In this document: in pieces, positions 1-6,252 of the stretch
How the letters are laid out: each line of letters begins with the position of its first letter
How positions within the stretch are numbered: the stretch's first letter is position 1
Origin: an uncultured Lachnospiraceae bacterium
Lineage (GTDB): Bacteria; Bacillota_A; Clostridia; Lachnospirales; Lachnospiraceae
DNA length: 6,484 nt
Direction: 5' to 3'
NCBI GenBank assembly: GCA_910585655.1
Contig: CAJUFW010000029.1
Coordinates: forward strand, 16,137 to 22,620
Program-made: the position numbers and the translations under genes
The notes under the pieces: generated by a model
Database searches by the model: none
Seen by the model: only the letters and a program-made list of their open reading frames with translations
Told to the model about the DNA's origin: nothing

Positions 1-43
1 AATGACGCCGGGAGAGTACCGGCAGGCAGCAAAGCAAAATTAG
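1..43 (+). CDS. C-terminal end of an AraC-family (YesN-like) transcriptional regulator, partial
   Basis: Only the last 13 codons are inside the window (reading frame beginning at base 2, stop TAG at 41-43); they read MTPGEYRQAAKQN. The pattern G-M-T-P-x-E-Y-R is the well-known end of the second helix-turn-helix of AraC/XylS-type DNA-binding domains, and it lies the expected short distance from a stop. In Firmicutes, YtcQ/LplB/YtcP-type sugar importers are commonly preceded by a YesM/YesN-type two-component pair whose response regulator ends in exactly this kind of domain. That makes a YesN-like activator of the downstream importer operon the best guess. The receiver domain, if there is one, lies outside the window, so a one-component AraC regulator is equally possible. 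The match is short, hence the moderate confidence. Confidence 0.6.
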   Translation, partial: MTPGEYRQAAKQN

Positions 44-66
44 TTGTTAATAAAATTAGTAAAAGT

Positions 67-134
67 GACATGCCTTAAATAACGGGCTTTTCTCGGATTG
101 TTTTGGGAGGAGAGCGGATTATTTAGGGCATGTT
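67..134 (+). terminator. Long two-part hairpin after the regulator gene, possible terminator
   Basis: An outer stem pairs 68-82 with 119-133 (15 pairs, one of them G-U; 67/134 can add another G-U). A 3x3 internal loop follows, then an inner stem pairs 86-94 with 107-115 (9 pairs, two G-U) around a 12-nt loop. It starts 24 nt after the stop of the AraC-like gene, where a terminator would be expected. Only four Ts (133-136) follow, so as an intrinsic terminator it is weak. It could instead be a small palindromic repeat or an mRNA 3'-end stabiliser. The pairing itself is read directly from the sequence; the role is inferred. Confidence 0.45.
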
Positions 135-157
135 TTGCGTTGGTGGAATAATGTGTA

Positions 158-184
158 TTGTGCAATCTTAATAAATTATATAAT
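158..184 (+). promoter_or_regulatory. Possible promoter of the importer operon
   Basis: A perfect -10 hexamer TATAAT lies at 179-184, in a very AT-rich stretch between the upstream hairpin and the binding-protein gene. The best -35 candidate, TTGTGC at 158-163, is poor and only 15 bp away, as would be expected of a promoter that depends on an activator. Other AT-rich -10-like words occur at 194-208, so the exact start point is uncertain. Transcription from here would leave a leader of about 200 nt. Confidence 0.35.
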
Positions 185-399
185 AATATATTGTAAAATA
201 TGTATAAATAGACATAAATAGAATAATCTATATCACAAAAAGAACAGTCAAAGACACAAATAGAGCAAAAACATATCCCGTCTTTGGTAGAAAATTCGAC
301 AAAAAAAGCGTATGATCAACTTGTCTGTCACACCAATCAGAACTTCCGGCGCCGGAATATCTGAATGAAAAAAAGAAAAGAGAAAGAGAGGACTGTAAA
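185..399 (+). other. Non-coding leader upstream of the binding-protein gene
   Basis: No gene is supported here. Visible structure includes a 9-bp direct repeat (ATAAATAGA at 204-212 and 214-222, a 10-bp period, which could place two protein contacts on one face of the helix). There is also an inverted repeat CAAAGAC/GTCTTTG (249-255 with 280-286), a short one GACAA/TTGTC (298-302 with 321-325), and a perfect 14-bp palindrome TTCCGGCGCCGGAA (344-357). A purine-rich ribosome binding site, AGAGAGGA at 385-392, ends 7 nt before the ATG at 400. I do not recognise a known riboswitch. Confidence 0.5.
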
Positions 400-1953
400 A
401 TGAAGAAGGCAACAAGTAAGGCTATTGCACTGCTGTTAGCGATGGTAATGTGTATCGGTATGCTGGCTGGCTGCGGCAAGTCAGGCGACGATTCCAAAGG
501 AAATGAGAATGCTAATACTCCGTCACAGGGTGGAGAAACAACAGGCGGCGATCAGGAAAAAGAAACGGATGTCAGTAAAATGCCGGTTGTGAAATTTATG
601 GGCGCTGCTGCAGGTTTATATGATAACCTGGATAAGGTACAGGCGAAGTTAAATGAAATTTTGGCAGAGCGTTACGGGATCCAGTGTGAGCTTCATTTTG
701 AAGGCTTTGGATCTTATACACAGCAGTTGAACCTGATGCTGACGACTGCCGGTGAAGTAGACGTATTTTACGTAGGCGGCGGTCCAACGACCTTTGTCAA
801 CAACGGTATGATTTATGATATTACAGATTTATGGGAAAACAATGCGACGGATGAGTTCAAGGCAATGTTCCCGGAAGCTTATATGGATGCCAATAAGGTA
901 GGCGGCAGGCTGTATGCAGTTCCGGCAAATGTAAACTTTTCCAATGAGATCCTAGTTCATGCCAATAAGTCCATGATGGATCAGATGGGAATTGTACCAG
1001 ATGATGAAAAGATTTGGACATTAGATGAAATCCATGATTTGGTAGTGAAAGCAAAAGAAACCTTCCCGGACATTTATGGTATTGCGCCTCAGTCCAAAGG
1101 AACCTTAGTCAACCAATTGAACTGGGAGTCCTTAGGCGATCCGTATAATATCGGCGTTGTTCCGGATCGTGGAGCTTCCCGAAAAGTTATTTCGATTACT
1201 GATTGTGAAGAGTACATTGAATTTTCCAAGACAATGAACCAGTGGTATAACGAAGGGCTGATTATGCAGGACGTTCTTTCTACAACAGAGTCCTGGTCTA
1301 CATTAGTTCCAAGCGGTCGCGCTTTCTGTGACTTTGACGCAGGCGCATATCCAAACGGAACCACCACAGAAGATTCTAAGTTTTATAATTTAACCCTGTA
1401 TCCAAACTGGTCTGCTGCCAACTGCGCGGTTCGTTTAGGATGGGGAATTGCAGGAAACTGCAAGAATCCGGAAGCTGCCTTTACATTATTACAGGCAACC
1501 TATATGGATCCAGATGTCTGCAATCTGTTGTCTTACGGAATTGAAGGCGAAAACTACATTGTAGATGAAAATGGCAAAGCAAATTTCCCAGAAGGCGTGA
1601 CGTTAGAAAACGATACTTGGACGTTAGGCTTTGTAGCTGGCTGGGCGCTGCCGAATATGATGGGCGCTCTTCCTGGATACTCTTCTGTAGACGGTCATTT
1701 TGAAATGATTCGGGAATACGACAAAAATGCAGAACAGTCCGGTTGTATGGGTGTTGTATTCGATTCTACAAACGTAGCCGATCAGTACACCGCTTGTATC
1801 AATGCTTACAACAAATATTATGCTGCTATTCTTGCCGGTACGCTGGAAACCGAAACTGCAATTGCACAGTTTAAGGCAGAGTTAGAAGCATCCGGCGAAG
1901 CAGAGGTTATCGCCGAGAAGCAGGCGCAGATTGATGCAAAATACGGAAATTAA
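400..1953 (+). CDS. Carbohydrate ABC importer substrate-binding lipoprotein (YtcQ/LplA-like, DUF3502-type C-terminus)
   Basis: This 517-aa protein is an extracellular solute-binding protein that captures a sugar or oligosaccharide and delivers it to the membrane permeases. Residues 1-25 form a lipoprotein signal peptide: basic MKK start, hydrophobic core, lipobox L-A-G-C with the lipidated Cys at 25. A Gly/Ser/Asn/Thr/Glu-rich flexible linker (about 26-60) follows. The mature domain begins at about 62, and the segment with D-N-L-D-K-V, L-N-E-I-L, S-Y-x-Q-Q-L-N-L-M-L and E-V-D-V-F (75-123) is typical of Firmicute CUT1-type binding proteins with a DUF3502 C-terminus. The C-terminal ~120 residues, ending with a charged helix and DAKYGN, fit that domain. 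The start is supported by AGAGAGGA 7 nt upstream. It is the first gene of an operon with the two permeases and the MBL-fold gene. TTA is its most common leucine codon (about 15), unlike the two last genes of the window. The exact sugar cannot be told from the sequence. Confidence 0.93.
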   Translation: MKKATSKAIALLLAMVMCIGMLAGCGKSGDDSKGNENANTPSQGGETTGGDQEKETDVSKMPVVKFMGAAAGLYDNLDKVQAKLNEILAERYGIQCELHFEGFGSYTQQLNLMLTTAGEVDVFYVGGGPTTFVNNGMIYDITDLWENNATDEFKAMFPEAYMDANKVGGRLYAVPANVNFSNEILVHANKSMMDQMGIVPDDEKIWTLDEIHDLVVKAKETFPDIYGIAPQSKGTLVNQLNWESLGDPYNIGVVPDRGASRKVISITDCEEYIEFSKTMNQWYNEGLIMQDVLSTTESWSTLVPSGRAFCDFDAGAYPNGTTTEDSKFYNLTLYPNWSAANCAVRLGWGIAGNCKNPEAAFTLLQATYMDPDVCNLLSYGIEGENYIVDENGKANFPEGVTLENDTWTLGFVAGWALPNMMGALPGYSSVDGHFEMIREYDKNAEQSGCMGVVFDSTNVADQYTACINAYNKYYAAILAGTLETETAIAQFKAELEASGEAEVIAEKQAQIDAKYGN

Positions 1954-1975
1954 ACATGACACAGCAATAGTATAA

Positions 1976-2031
1976 AACAGGCAGGGTGCCGGCAATGGGT
2001 TGGGTTCTTCTTTGACGGACACCCTGCTGTT
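1976..2031 (+). promoter_or_regulatory. Intercistronic hairpin between binding-protein and permease genes
   Basis: A GC-rich stem pairs 1981-1988 (GCAGGGTG) with 2020-2027 (CACCCTGC) without mismatch. It continues inward with 1989-1991/2016-2018 after a one-base bulge (A2019), and outward with 1976-1979/2028-2031 after a bulged G1980. The loop is about 24 nt. No T-run follows, so it is unlikely to be a full terminator. Hairpins at this place in sugar-importer operons are known to protect the upstream mRNA or attenuate read-through, giving much more binding protein than permease; that role here is inferred. The first permease has its own site AGGGG (2039-2043), 9 nt before its ATG. Confidence 0.7.
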
Positions 2032-2052
2032 GATTGATAGGGGTATAAAAGT

Positions 2053-2970
2053 ATGGAAAAAACAAAAAAGAAAAAATTCAGATGGAGAAGATATCTTCCA
2101 CTGTATTTGATGATGATACCAGGAACGATTTACCTGATTGTCAACAATTATATTCCTATGGCTGGACTGGTGCTGGCCTTTAAGAAATTTAACTATCAGT
2201 TCGGGATGTGGAAAAGCCCGTGGAATGGATTTTCCAATTTTAAGTTTCTCTTTATGGGTAGCGACGCCTTTAACATGATTCGGAATACGATTGTATATAA
2301 TTTAGTTTTTATTGTGTTAGGAACGATTTTGGCAATTGCCGTAGCGATTTTTCTCAATGCGGTTCCAGGAAATAAATCGAAAAAGACGTACCAGACGATT
2401 ATTTTGATTCCGTACTTGATTTCTATTGTTATCGTATCCTATATTGGCTTTGCTTTTATGTCTCAGGAGAGCGGCTTTATCAATAACAGCTTATTAAAGG
2501 AAAATCCCGTTTCCTGGTATACGACGCCGAGTGTATGGCCGTTTATTCTGGTATTTATCCATTTATGGAAAAGCTTTGGCTATAATTCCATTATTTATTA
2601 TGCAACGATTATCGGCATCGATCCGTCTCTGTTTGAAGCGGCGGAAATCGACGGAGCTTCCAGGTGGAAGCAGGTGCTGCATATTACGCTGCCGTCCTTA
2701 AAAACAACGATTATTACCTTGACGCTGCTTTCGATAGGACGTATTTTCTATTCCGACTTCGGTCTGTTCTATCAGGTGCCGATGAACTCCGGTCCATTGA
2801 TCGATGTTACCAATACCATCGACACTTATGTATATCGTGCCTTGCTGACATTAAACGACGTAGGACGTTCCTCTGCTGCCGGCTTCTTACAATCCATCCT
2901 TGGATTTTTCATCGTTTGGATGACCAATTTTGTGGTGAAGAAGGTAGACAAAGAAAATGCTTTATTTTAA
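2053..2970 (+). CDS. lplB: Carbohydrate ABC importer permease, LplB family
   Basis: This 305-aa integral membrane protein forms one half of the translocation channel of the importer. After a strongly basic cytoplasmic N-terminus (MEKTKKKKFRWRR) it shows about six hydrophobic segments, at roughly 15-43, 79-104, 113-137, 160-184, 214-236 and 272-295. The cytoplasmic EAA loop that docks on the ATPase is clear: E-A-A-E-I-D-G-A at 195-202 followed by I-T-L-P at 211-214. The early motif Y-I-P-M-A-G-L-x-L-A-F-K (33-44) is characteristic of the LplB (COG4209) branch of MalF-like permeases. Length is normal and the ORF is intact. AGGGG at 2039-2043 precedes the ATG. It lies 99 bp after the binding-protein gene, across a hairpin, and 42 bp before the second permease, so the three are very likely one operon. 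No ATPase is encoded nearby; a shared MsmX/MsmK-type ATPase is expected elsewhere in the genome. Confidence 0.94.
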   Translation: MEKTKKKKFRWRRYLPLYLMMIPGTIYLIVNNYIPMAGLVLAFKKFNYQFGMWKSPWNGFSNFKFLFMGSDAFNMIRNTIVYNLVFIVLGTILAIAVAIFLNAVPGNKSKKTYQTIILIPYLISIVIVSYIGFAFMSQESGFINNSLLKENPVSWYTTPSVWPFILVFIHLWKSFGYNSIIYYATIIGIDPSLFEAAEIDGASRWKQVLHITLPSLKTTIITLTLLSIGRIFYSDFGLFYQVPMNSGPLIDVTNTIDTYVYRALLTLNDVGRSSAAGFLQSILGFFIVWMTNFVVKKVDKENALF

Positions 2971-3012
2971 CGGAAGATTTTATCATGTAAGGAAAGGACA
3001 GGTACGATAGTT

Positions 3013-3918
3013 ATGGATAGAACAAAAAAGAACATCAGGCCGGGAATCATTGTCATACATATTATTATGGTTTTCCTGTGCCTGCTTTGTATCATTCCGT
3101 TTTTGCTGATTGTCATTTCCTCTATTACAGAGGAAAAAACGCTGTTGATGAACGGCTATAGCTTTTTCCCGGAAAAGCTAAGTGCCTACGCGTATACCTA
3201 TATTTTATCCGGAAACGGTGGAAAGATCCTCCATGGATACGCGGTTTCTTTTGGAATCACGGTAGTCGGTACGGTATTAAGTATTTTAATGACACTGCTG
3301 TATGCGTATCCGCTTTCTAGGCGAGACTTGCCGGGAAGAAATATTTTTGCCTTTTTCGTATTTTTTACGATGTTATTCCGTGGCGGTCTGGTTCCGTCCT
3401 ATATGATGTGGACGCAGATGTTTAACATCAAAAATTCGTATATAGCGCTGATTGTGCCGAACCTTTTGATGAATGCGTTTTATATCATTATGATGCGGAC
3501 TTATTTTTCCTCTACCATTCCGAACGAGCTGATTGAAGCGGCGCAGATCGACGGTGGAAGTGAATTAAAAATTCTCTGGAAAATCATTACGCCATTGTCC
3601 AAGCCGATGGTAGCGACATTAGGCTTCATGACAGTATTAGGGTATTGGAATGACTGGATGAATGGTTTATACTATATCACAGATGCTACCTACTATTCGA
3701 TTCAAAATATTTTGAACCGGATGTTGTTAGATATTCAGTTTTTATCCTCCGCAGCAGCTACACAGCTAGGAACGGCGGCGGATATTGCGGCGAACATTCC
3801 GTCTACAGGTGTCCGTATGTCTGTAGCGGTGATCGGTTTAATTCCGATTCTGATTGCCTATCCGTTTTTCCAGAAATATTTGATCAAAGGAATTATGATC
3901 GGTGGTGTAAAGGGCTGA
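3013..3918 (+). CDS. ytcP: Carbohydrate ABC importer permease, YtcP family
   Basis: This 301-aa protein is the second channel half and partner of the LplB-like permease. Six hydrophobic segments are visible, at roughly 12-37, 75-100, 110-128, 142-163, 198-215 and 268-286. The EAA loop reads E-A-A-Q-I-D-G-G at 175-182 and continues to I-T-P-L-S-K-P at 192-198. The C-terminal signature F-Q-K-Y-L-I-K-G-I-M-I-G-G-V-K-G (286-301) is typical of YtcP-type MalG-like permeases, as is W-N-D-W at 212-215. The ORF is full length. The ribosome binding site is diffuse: GGAAAGGA at 2991-2998 is rather far (14 nt) and ACAGG at 2998-3002 is better spaced (10 nt). The ATG at 3013 still gives the expected N-terminus with a short basic stretch before the first membrane helix. 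It is co-transcribed with its neighbours by spacing. Confidence 0.94.
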   Translation: MDRTKKNIRPGIIVIHIIMVFLCLLCIIPFLLIVISSITEEKTLLMNGYSFFPEKLSAYAYTYILSGNGGKILHGYAVSFGITVVGTVLSILMTLLYAYPLSRRDLPGRNIFAFFVFFTMLFRGGLVPSYMMWTQMFNIKNSYIALIVPNLLMNAFYIIMMRTYFSSTIPNELIEAAQIDGGSELKILWKIITPLSKPMVATLGFMTVLGYWNDWMNGLYYITDATYYSIQNILNRMLLDIQFLSSAAATQLGTAADIAANIPSTGVRMSVAVIGLIPILIAYPFFQKYLIKGIMIGGVKG

Positions 3919-3945
3919 AAGGTTTGGATAAGCCCATAGCAAGGC

Positions 3946-3960
3946 AGGTCAAAATGACCT
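3946..3960 (+). promoter_or_regulatory. Small hairpin in the gap before the MBL-fold gene
   Basis: AGGTCA (3946-3951) and TGACCT (3955-3960) form a perfect 6-bp inverted repeat around a three-base AAA spacer, 27 bp after the second permease's stop. What follows is A-rich, not T-rich, so it is not an intrinsic terminator on this strand. It may be a minor mRNA structure or a small protein-binding palindrome. Read-through into the MBL-fold gene, 79 bp after the permease, is therefore likely. Confidence 0.35.
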
Positions 3961-3997
3961 AATAAAACAAATAAACAAACGAAGGGAGAAGGAAAGT

Positions 3998-4843
3998 ATG
4001 TCTATGAAGAAACCATTTGTAAGTGAAATTGCTCCAAAAACCTATGTCATCAACGAATACGGTCTGACGGCAATGTATTTGTGCATAGGTTCCGAGCGGG
4101 CGCTGTTAATCGATACCGGCTGTGGGGTCTGTGAGCTAAAGGAGCTGGTGGCAGAGCTGACCGACAAGCCGTACGATGTGGTACTGACGCACGGTCATCT
4201 GGATCACTGCGGCGGAATCGGCGCCTTTGAAAAGGTCTATGCGAACGAACGCGATTTTGATATGATTCATAACGTAAATTTCGAGGAATTGCGAAATTAC
4301 TGTGACACACTGGGCAATATGGGCGGTTATGACGCCTATGCTTACAGCCGGGATATGGTCAAGGAATTTACCGAGTTTCCGGAGCTAATCAACGTAGAAG
4401 ACGGATTTGTCTTTGATTTGGGCGATCGGAGTCTGAAAGTCGTTACGATTGCCGGGCATACGCCGGGCGGCTTAGCCCTGCTGGATGAGAAAAACCGGCT
4501 TCTGATCAGCGGAGATTGCTGCAACACCAATACACTTGGTATGGGCGGAAGCGTCAACACGATGCTTCGCGGCTTCCTCAAGGTGCAGGCGCTTTCCGAT
4601 AAGTTTGACCAAAACTGGAATGGGCATGTAGGCTATGCCGGCCTGCCGACCTGTTTTTCACAGCCGGAATCTGCAATCGAAGATCTGATTCAGTGCTGCA
4701 AGCTGGTCTTAGAGGGCAAAGCAGAACCGGTTGAGACCATCTTTTTGGGGCGAAAAACGACAGGCGTCAACTATGGCAAAGTCAGAATGACCTATAATCC
4801 GGAGCGACTGCTGGACGAGGGAGAAGAACCTGTGGCATATTAA
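3998..4843 (+). CDS. MBL-fold metallo-hydrolase of unknown substrate
   Basis: This 281-aa protein is a cytoplasmic metallo-beta-lactamase-fold enzyme without a signal peptide, expected to bind two metal ions and cleave an ester, lactone, thioester or phosphoester bond. The metal ligands are all present: H-G-H-L-D-H at 65-70, G-H-T-P-G-G with His154, Asp173 in S-G-D-C-C, and a probable last ligand His210 in N-G-H-V-G. The early D-T-G (39-41) is also typical of the fold. Length and motifs indicate a complete enzyme, but subfamily and substrate cannot be told by eye. The ATG at 3998 is well supported by AAGGGAG/AGAAGG (3982-3992); a second ATG at 4004 would trim two residues. It follows the importer genes with no terminator between, so it may act on the imported compound. 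Its leucine codons are mainly CTG (about 17, against 3 TTA), unlike the binding-protein gene, so it may have joined the operon separately. Confidence 0.9.
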   Translation: MSMKKPFVSEIAPKTYVINEYGLTAMYLCIGSERALLIDTGCGVCELKELVAELTDKPYDVVLTHGHLDHCGGIGAFEKVYANERDFDMIHNVNFEELRNYCDTLGNMGGYDAYAYSRDMVKEFTEFPELINVEDGFVFDLGDRSLKVVTIAGHTPGGLALLDEKNRLLISGDCCNTNTLGMGGSVNTMLRGFLKVQALSDKFDQNWNGHVGYAGLPTCFSQPESAIEDLIQCCKLVLEGKAEPVETIFLGRKTTGVNYGKVRMTYNPERLLDEGEEPVAY

Positions 4844-4960
4844 AGCATAATAGCAAAACAATTTAAACAAGTGCATTGGACTTAGGCTGAATCAGTGATG
4901 TGGCACTGTAAGAACCTCTGCAAGAATCCGCAATTCATAAAAAAGTCGAAAAGTTTTTTG

Positions 4961-5003
4961 GGTTATAACCGCAAAACCTATTGATTTATTTTGGAGTTGC
5001 GGT
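4961..5003 (+). repeat. Palindromic, operator-like cluster upstream of the ATPase gene
   Basis: GGTTATAACC (4961-4970) is a perfect 10-bp palindrome. Overlapping it, ACCGCAA (4968-4974) pairs perfectly with TTGCGGT (4997-5003); including the inner CC/GG the arms are 11 bp with two mismatches around a 14-bp centre. This inverted repeat brackets the probable -35 box and ends at the -10 box. It could be an operator for a repressor, or a hairpin if transcription comes in from upstream. The pairing is seen; the function is inferred. Confidence 0.5.
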
Positions 5004-5008
5004 ATCAT
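4981..5008 (+). promoter_or_regulatory. Probable promoter of the ATPase gene
   Basis: TTGATT (4981-4986) and TATCAT (5003-5008) are separated by 16 bp and resemble a sigma-A type promoter with good -35 and fair -10 boxes. Transcription would begin near 5014-5016, just before the ribosome binding site at 5019, giving a very short leader. This fits the ATPase gene being a separate unit from the importer operon, although no clear terminator was seen between 4844 and 4980. Confidence 0.5.
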
Positions 5009-5018
5009 ATATGCAGAT

Positions 5019-5024
5019 GGAGGT
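5019..5024 (+). promoter_or_regulatory. Ribosome binding site that fixes a GTG start for the ATPase
   Basis: GGAGGT is a near-ideal Shine-Dalgarno sequence ending 7 nt before GTG at 5032. The resulting N-terminus, M-V-Y-R-P-M-Y-V-D-K-I-M, is the usual beginning of this ATPase family. A longer reading from TTG at 4981 would add 17 residues but has no ribosome binding site and runs through the promoter. Confidence 0.85.
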
Positions 5025-5031
5025 GGTTACA

Positions 5032-6240
5032 GTGGTTTACAGACCGATGTATGTAGACAAGATTATGGTCTATGTGGATTCGCCGTTCGTGAAAATCCTG
5101 ACCGGAGTACGACGGTGCGGAAAATCCACCATACTGAAAATGATTATTGAGGAACTGAAAAAAAAGGGCGTGCCGGAACACCGTATTGTCAGCTATCGCT
5201 TTGATTCTATGGAATATGGGGATATGACCGCAAAGGAAATGTTTACGGAGCTAAAGAGCAGGCTGTCGCCAGATGGGAAAACGTATTTGTTTCTTGACGA
5301 GGTGCAGGAGATTAAGCATTGGGAGAAGGCTGTTAATTCGATTGCATCCGATTATGATGTGGATATTTATGTGACTGGCTCAAACTCGCGCATGATGTCC
5401 TCTGAAATTGAGACATATCTGACAGGGCGTTATATTTCGTTCCGAATTTTTACGCTTTCCTTTGCTGAATACCTGAGTTTTAAAAAGGAGTATACCGAGG
5501 TTGGCAAACCGAGAGAGGAACTGACCGAATATATCCGGCTGGGCGGATTTCCTGCGACACACTTACAGCACTATACGAACGACGAGGTCTATACCATTGT
5601 CCGTGATATCTACAACTCAACGATTTTTTCTGATATAGTCAGGCGTAATCAGGTGCGCAAGGTGGATCAGCTTGAACGAATCGTGAAATTTGCCTTCGAT
5701 AATGTGGGCAGAACCTTTTCTGCCAAATCCATCTCTGATTATCTCAAATCCGAGCGTCGGTTCATCGACAATGAGACGGTTTACAGTTATCTTGAGAAAT
5801 TGGAAAGCGCGTATATTCTGCACCGCTGTTCGCGCTTTGACGTTCAGGGAAAGGAATTGTTAAAAACGCAGGAGAAATTCTATCTTGCGGATACCGCGCT
5901 CCGTTACAGCGTTCTTGGCTATACGCAGATCTCGATTGCCGCTATGCTGGAAAATGTCGTCTATCTGGAACTGCTGCGGCGCGGCTATGCGGTAACTATC
6001 GGTAAAACTCCTGACGGCGAAATTGATTTTATAGCCACAAGACAGTCGGAAAAGCTGTATGTTCAGGTGACAAAGGAAATCAGGTCTACCGAAACGGAAA
6101 AGCGGGAATATGAACGGCTGCTTGAAATTCACGACAATTATCCGAAATATGTGCTGATGGCGGATGATTTCGCAGGTGGCAACTATGAAGGAATTAAAAC
6201 CATGCACATTGCGGATTTTCTGCTCAGCAAAGATTTTTAA
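5032..6240 (+). CDS. AAA+ ATPase with C-terminal DUF4143 domain
   Basis: This 402-aa protein (GTG start) belongs to the widespread COG1373-type ATPases of bacteria and archaea, whose cellular role is not established. The N-terminal half is a P-loop ATPase: Walker A G-V-R-R-C-G-K-S-T at 25-33, Walker B L-F-L-D-E at 86-90 followed by V-Q-E, and a sensor-like T-G-S-N-S at 115-119. L-T-G-R-Y and F-A-E-Y-L, also typical of the family, come shortly after. A winged-helix-like middle and the DUF4143 region follow. Near the C-terminus, F-Y-L-A-D, then M-L-E-N-V-V-Y-L-E-L, E-I-D-F (330-333) and V-Q-V (344-346) resemble the core of PD-(D/E)XK nuclease folds. In this family activity from that core is unproven. 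No membrane segment or signal peptide is seen and length is normal. It has its own likely promoter and terminator, so it need not be linked to the importer. Leucine is mostly CTG/CTT with very little TTA, unlike the binding-protein gene; such ATPases are often scattered by horizontal transfer. Confidence 0.9.
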   Translation: MVYRPMYVDKIMVYVDSPFVKILTGVRRCGKSTILKMIIEELKKKGVPEHRIVSYRFDSMEYGDMTAKEMFTELKSRLSPDGKTYLFLDEVQEIKHWEKAVNSIASDYDVDIYVTGSNSRMMSSEIETYLTGRYISFRIFTLSFAEYLSFKKEYTEVGKPREELTEYIRLGGFPATHLQHYTNDEVYTIVRDIYNSTIFSDIVRRNQVRKVDQLERIVKFAFDNVGRTFSAKSISDYLKSERRFIDNETVYSYLEKLESAYILHRCSRFDVQGKELLKTQEKFYLADTALRYSVLGYTQISIAAMLENVVYLELLRRGYAVTIGKTPDGEIDFIATRQSEKLYVQVTKEIRSTETEKREYERLLEIHDNYPKYVLMADDFAGGNYEGIKTMHIADFLLSKDF

Positions 6241-6252
6241 TACTTTTAAAAA

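Noticed and set aside
1..78. Open reading in frame 1 of the first 78 bases (25 codons to TAA)
   Set aside because: Its peptide shows no recognisable motif and would end inside the hairpin stem, whereas the frame starting at base 2 gives a clear AraC-family C-terminus.
312..368. An 18-codon ORF starting at ATG 312 in the leader, a possible leader peptide
   Set aside because: No ribosome binding site precedes it (only a run of A), and it has no amino-acid run typical of attenuation peptides.
2664..2990. A 108-codon + strand frame overlapping the LplB-like permease
   Set aside because: It runs in another frame of a strongly conserved permease and its translation shows no family features.
4939..4959. 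A6/T6 inverted repeat followed by a T-tract as a terminator of the importer operon
   Set aside because: The stem is only A-T pairs with no GC core, too weak for an intrinsic terminator; the nearby AGTGC/GCACT pair (4870-4907) has no T-run.
4981..5031. A TTG start at 4981 adding 17 residues to the ATPase
   Set aside because: It has no Shine-Dalgarno and overlaps the probable promoter; GTG at 5032 has GGAGGT 7 nt upstream and gives the family's usual N-terminus.
5860..6207. A 115-codon open frame on the - strand opposite the ATPase gene
   Set aside because: It lies wholly inside a well-supported gene, has no ribosome binding site that I can see, and no recognisable protein motif; the same holds for other antisense frames opposite the binding-protein and MBL-fold genes.
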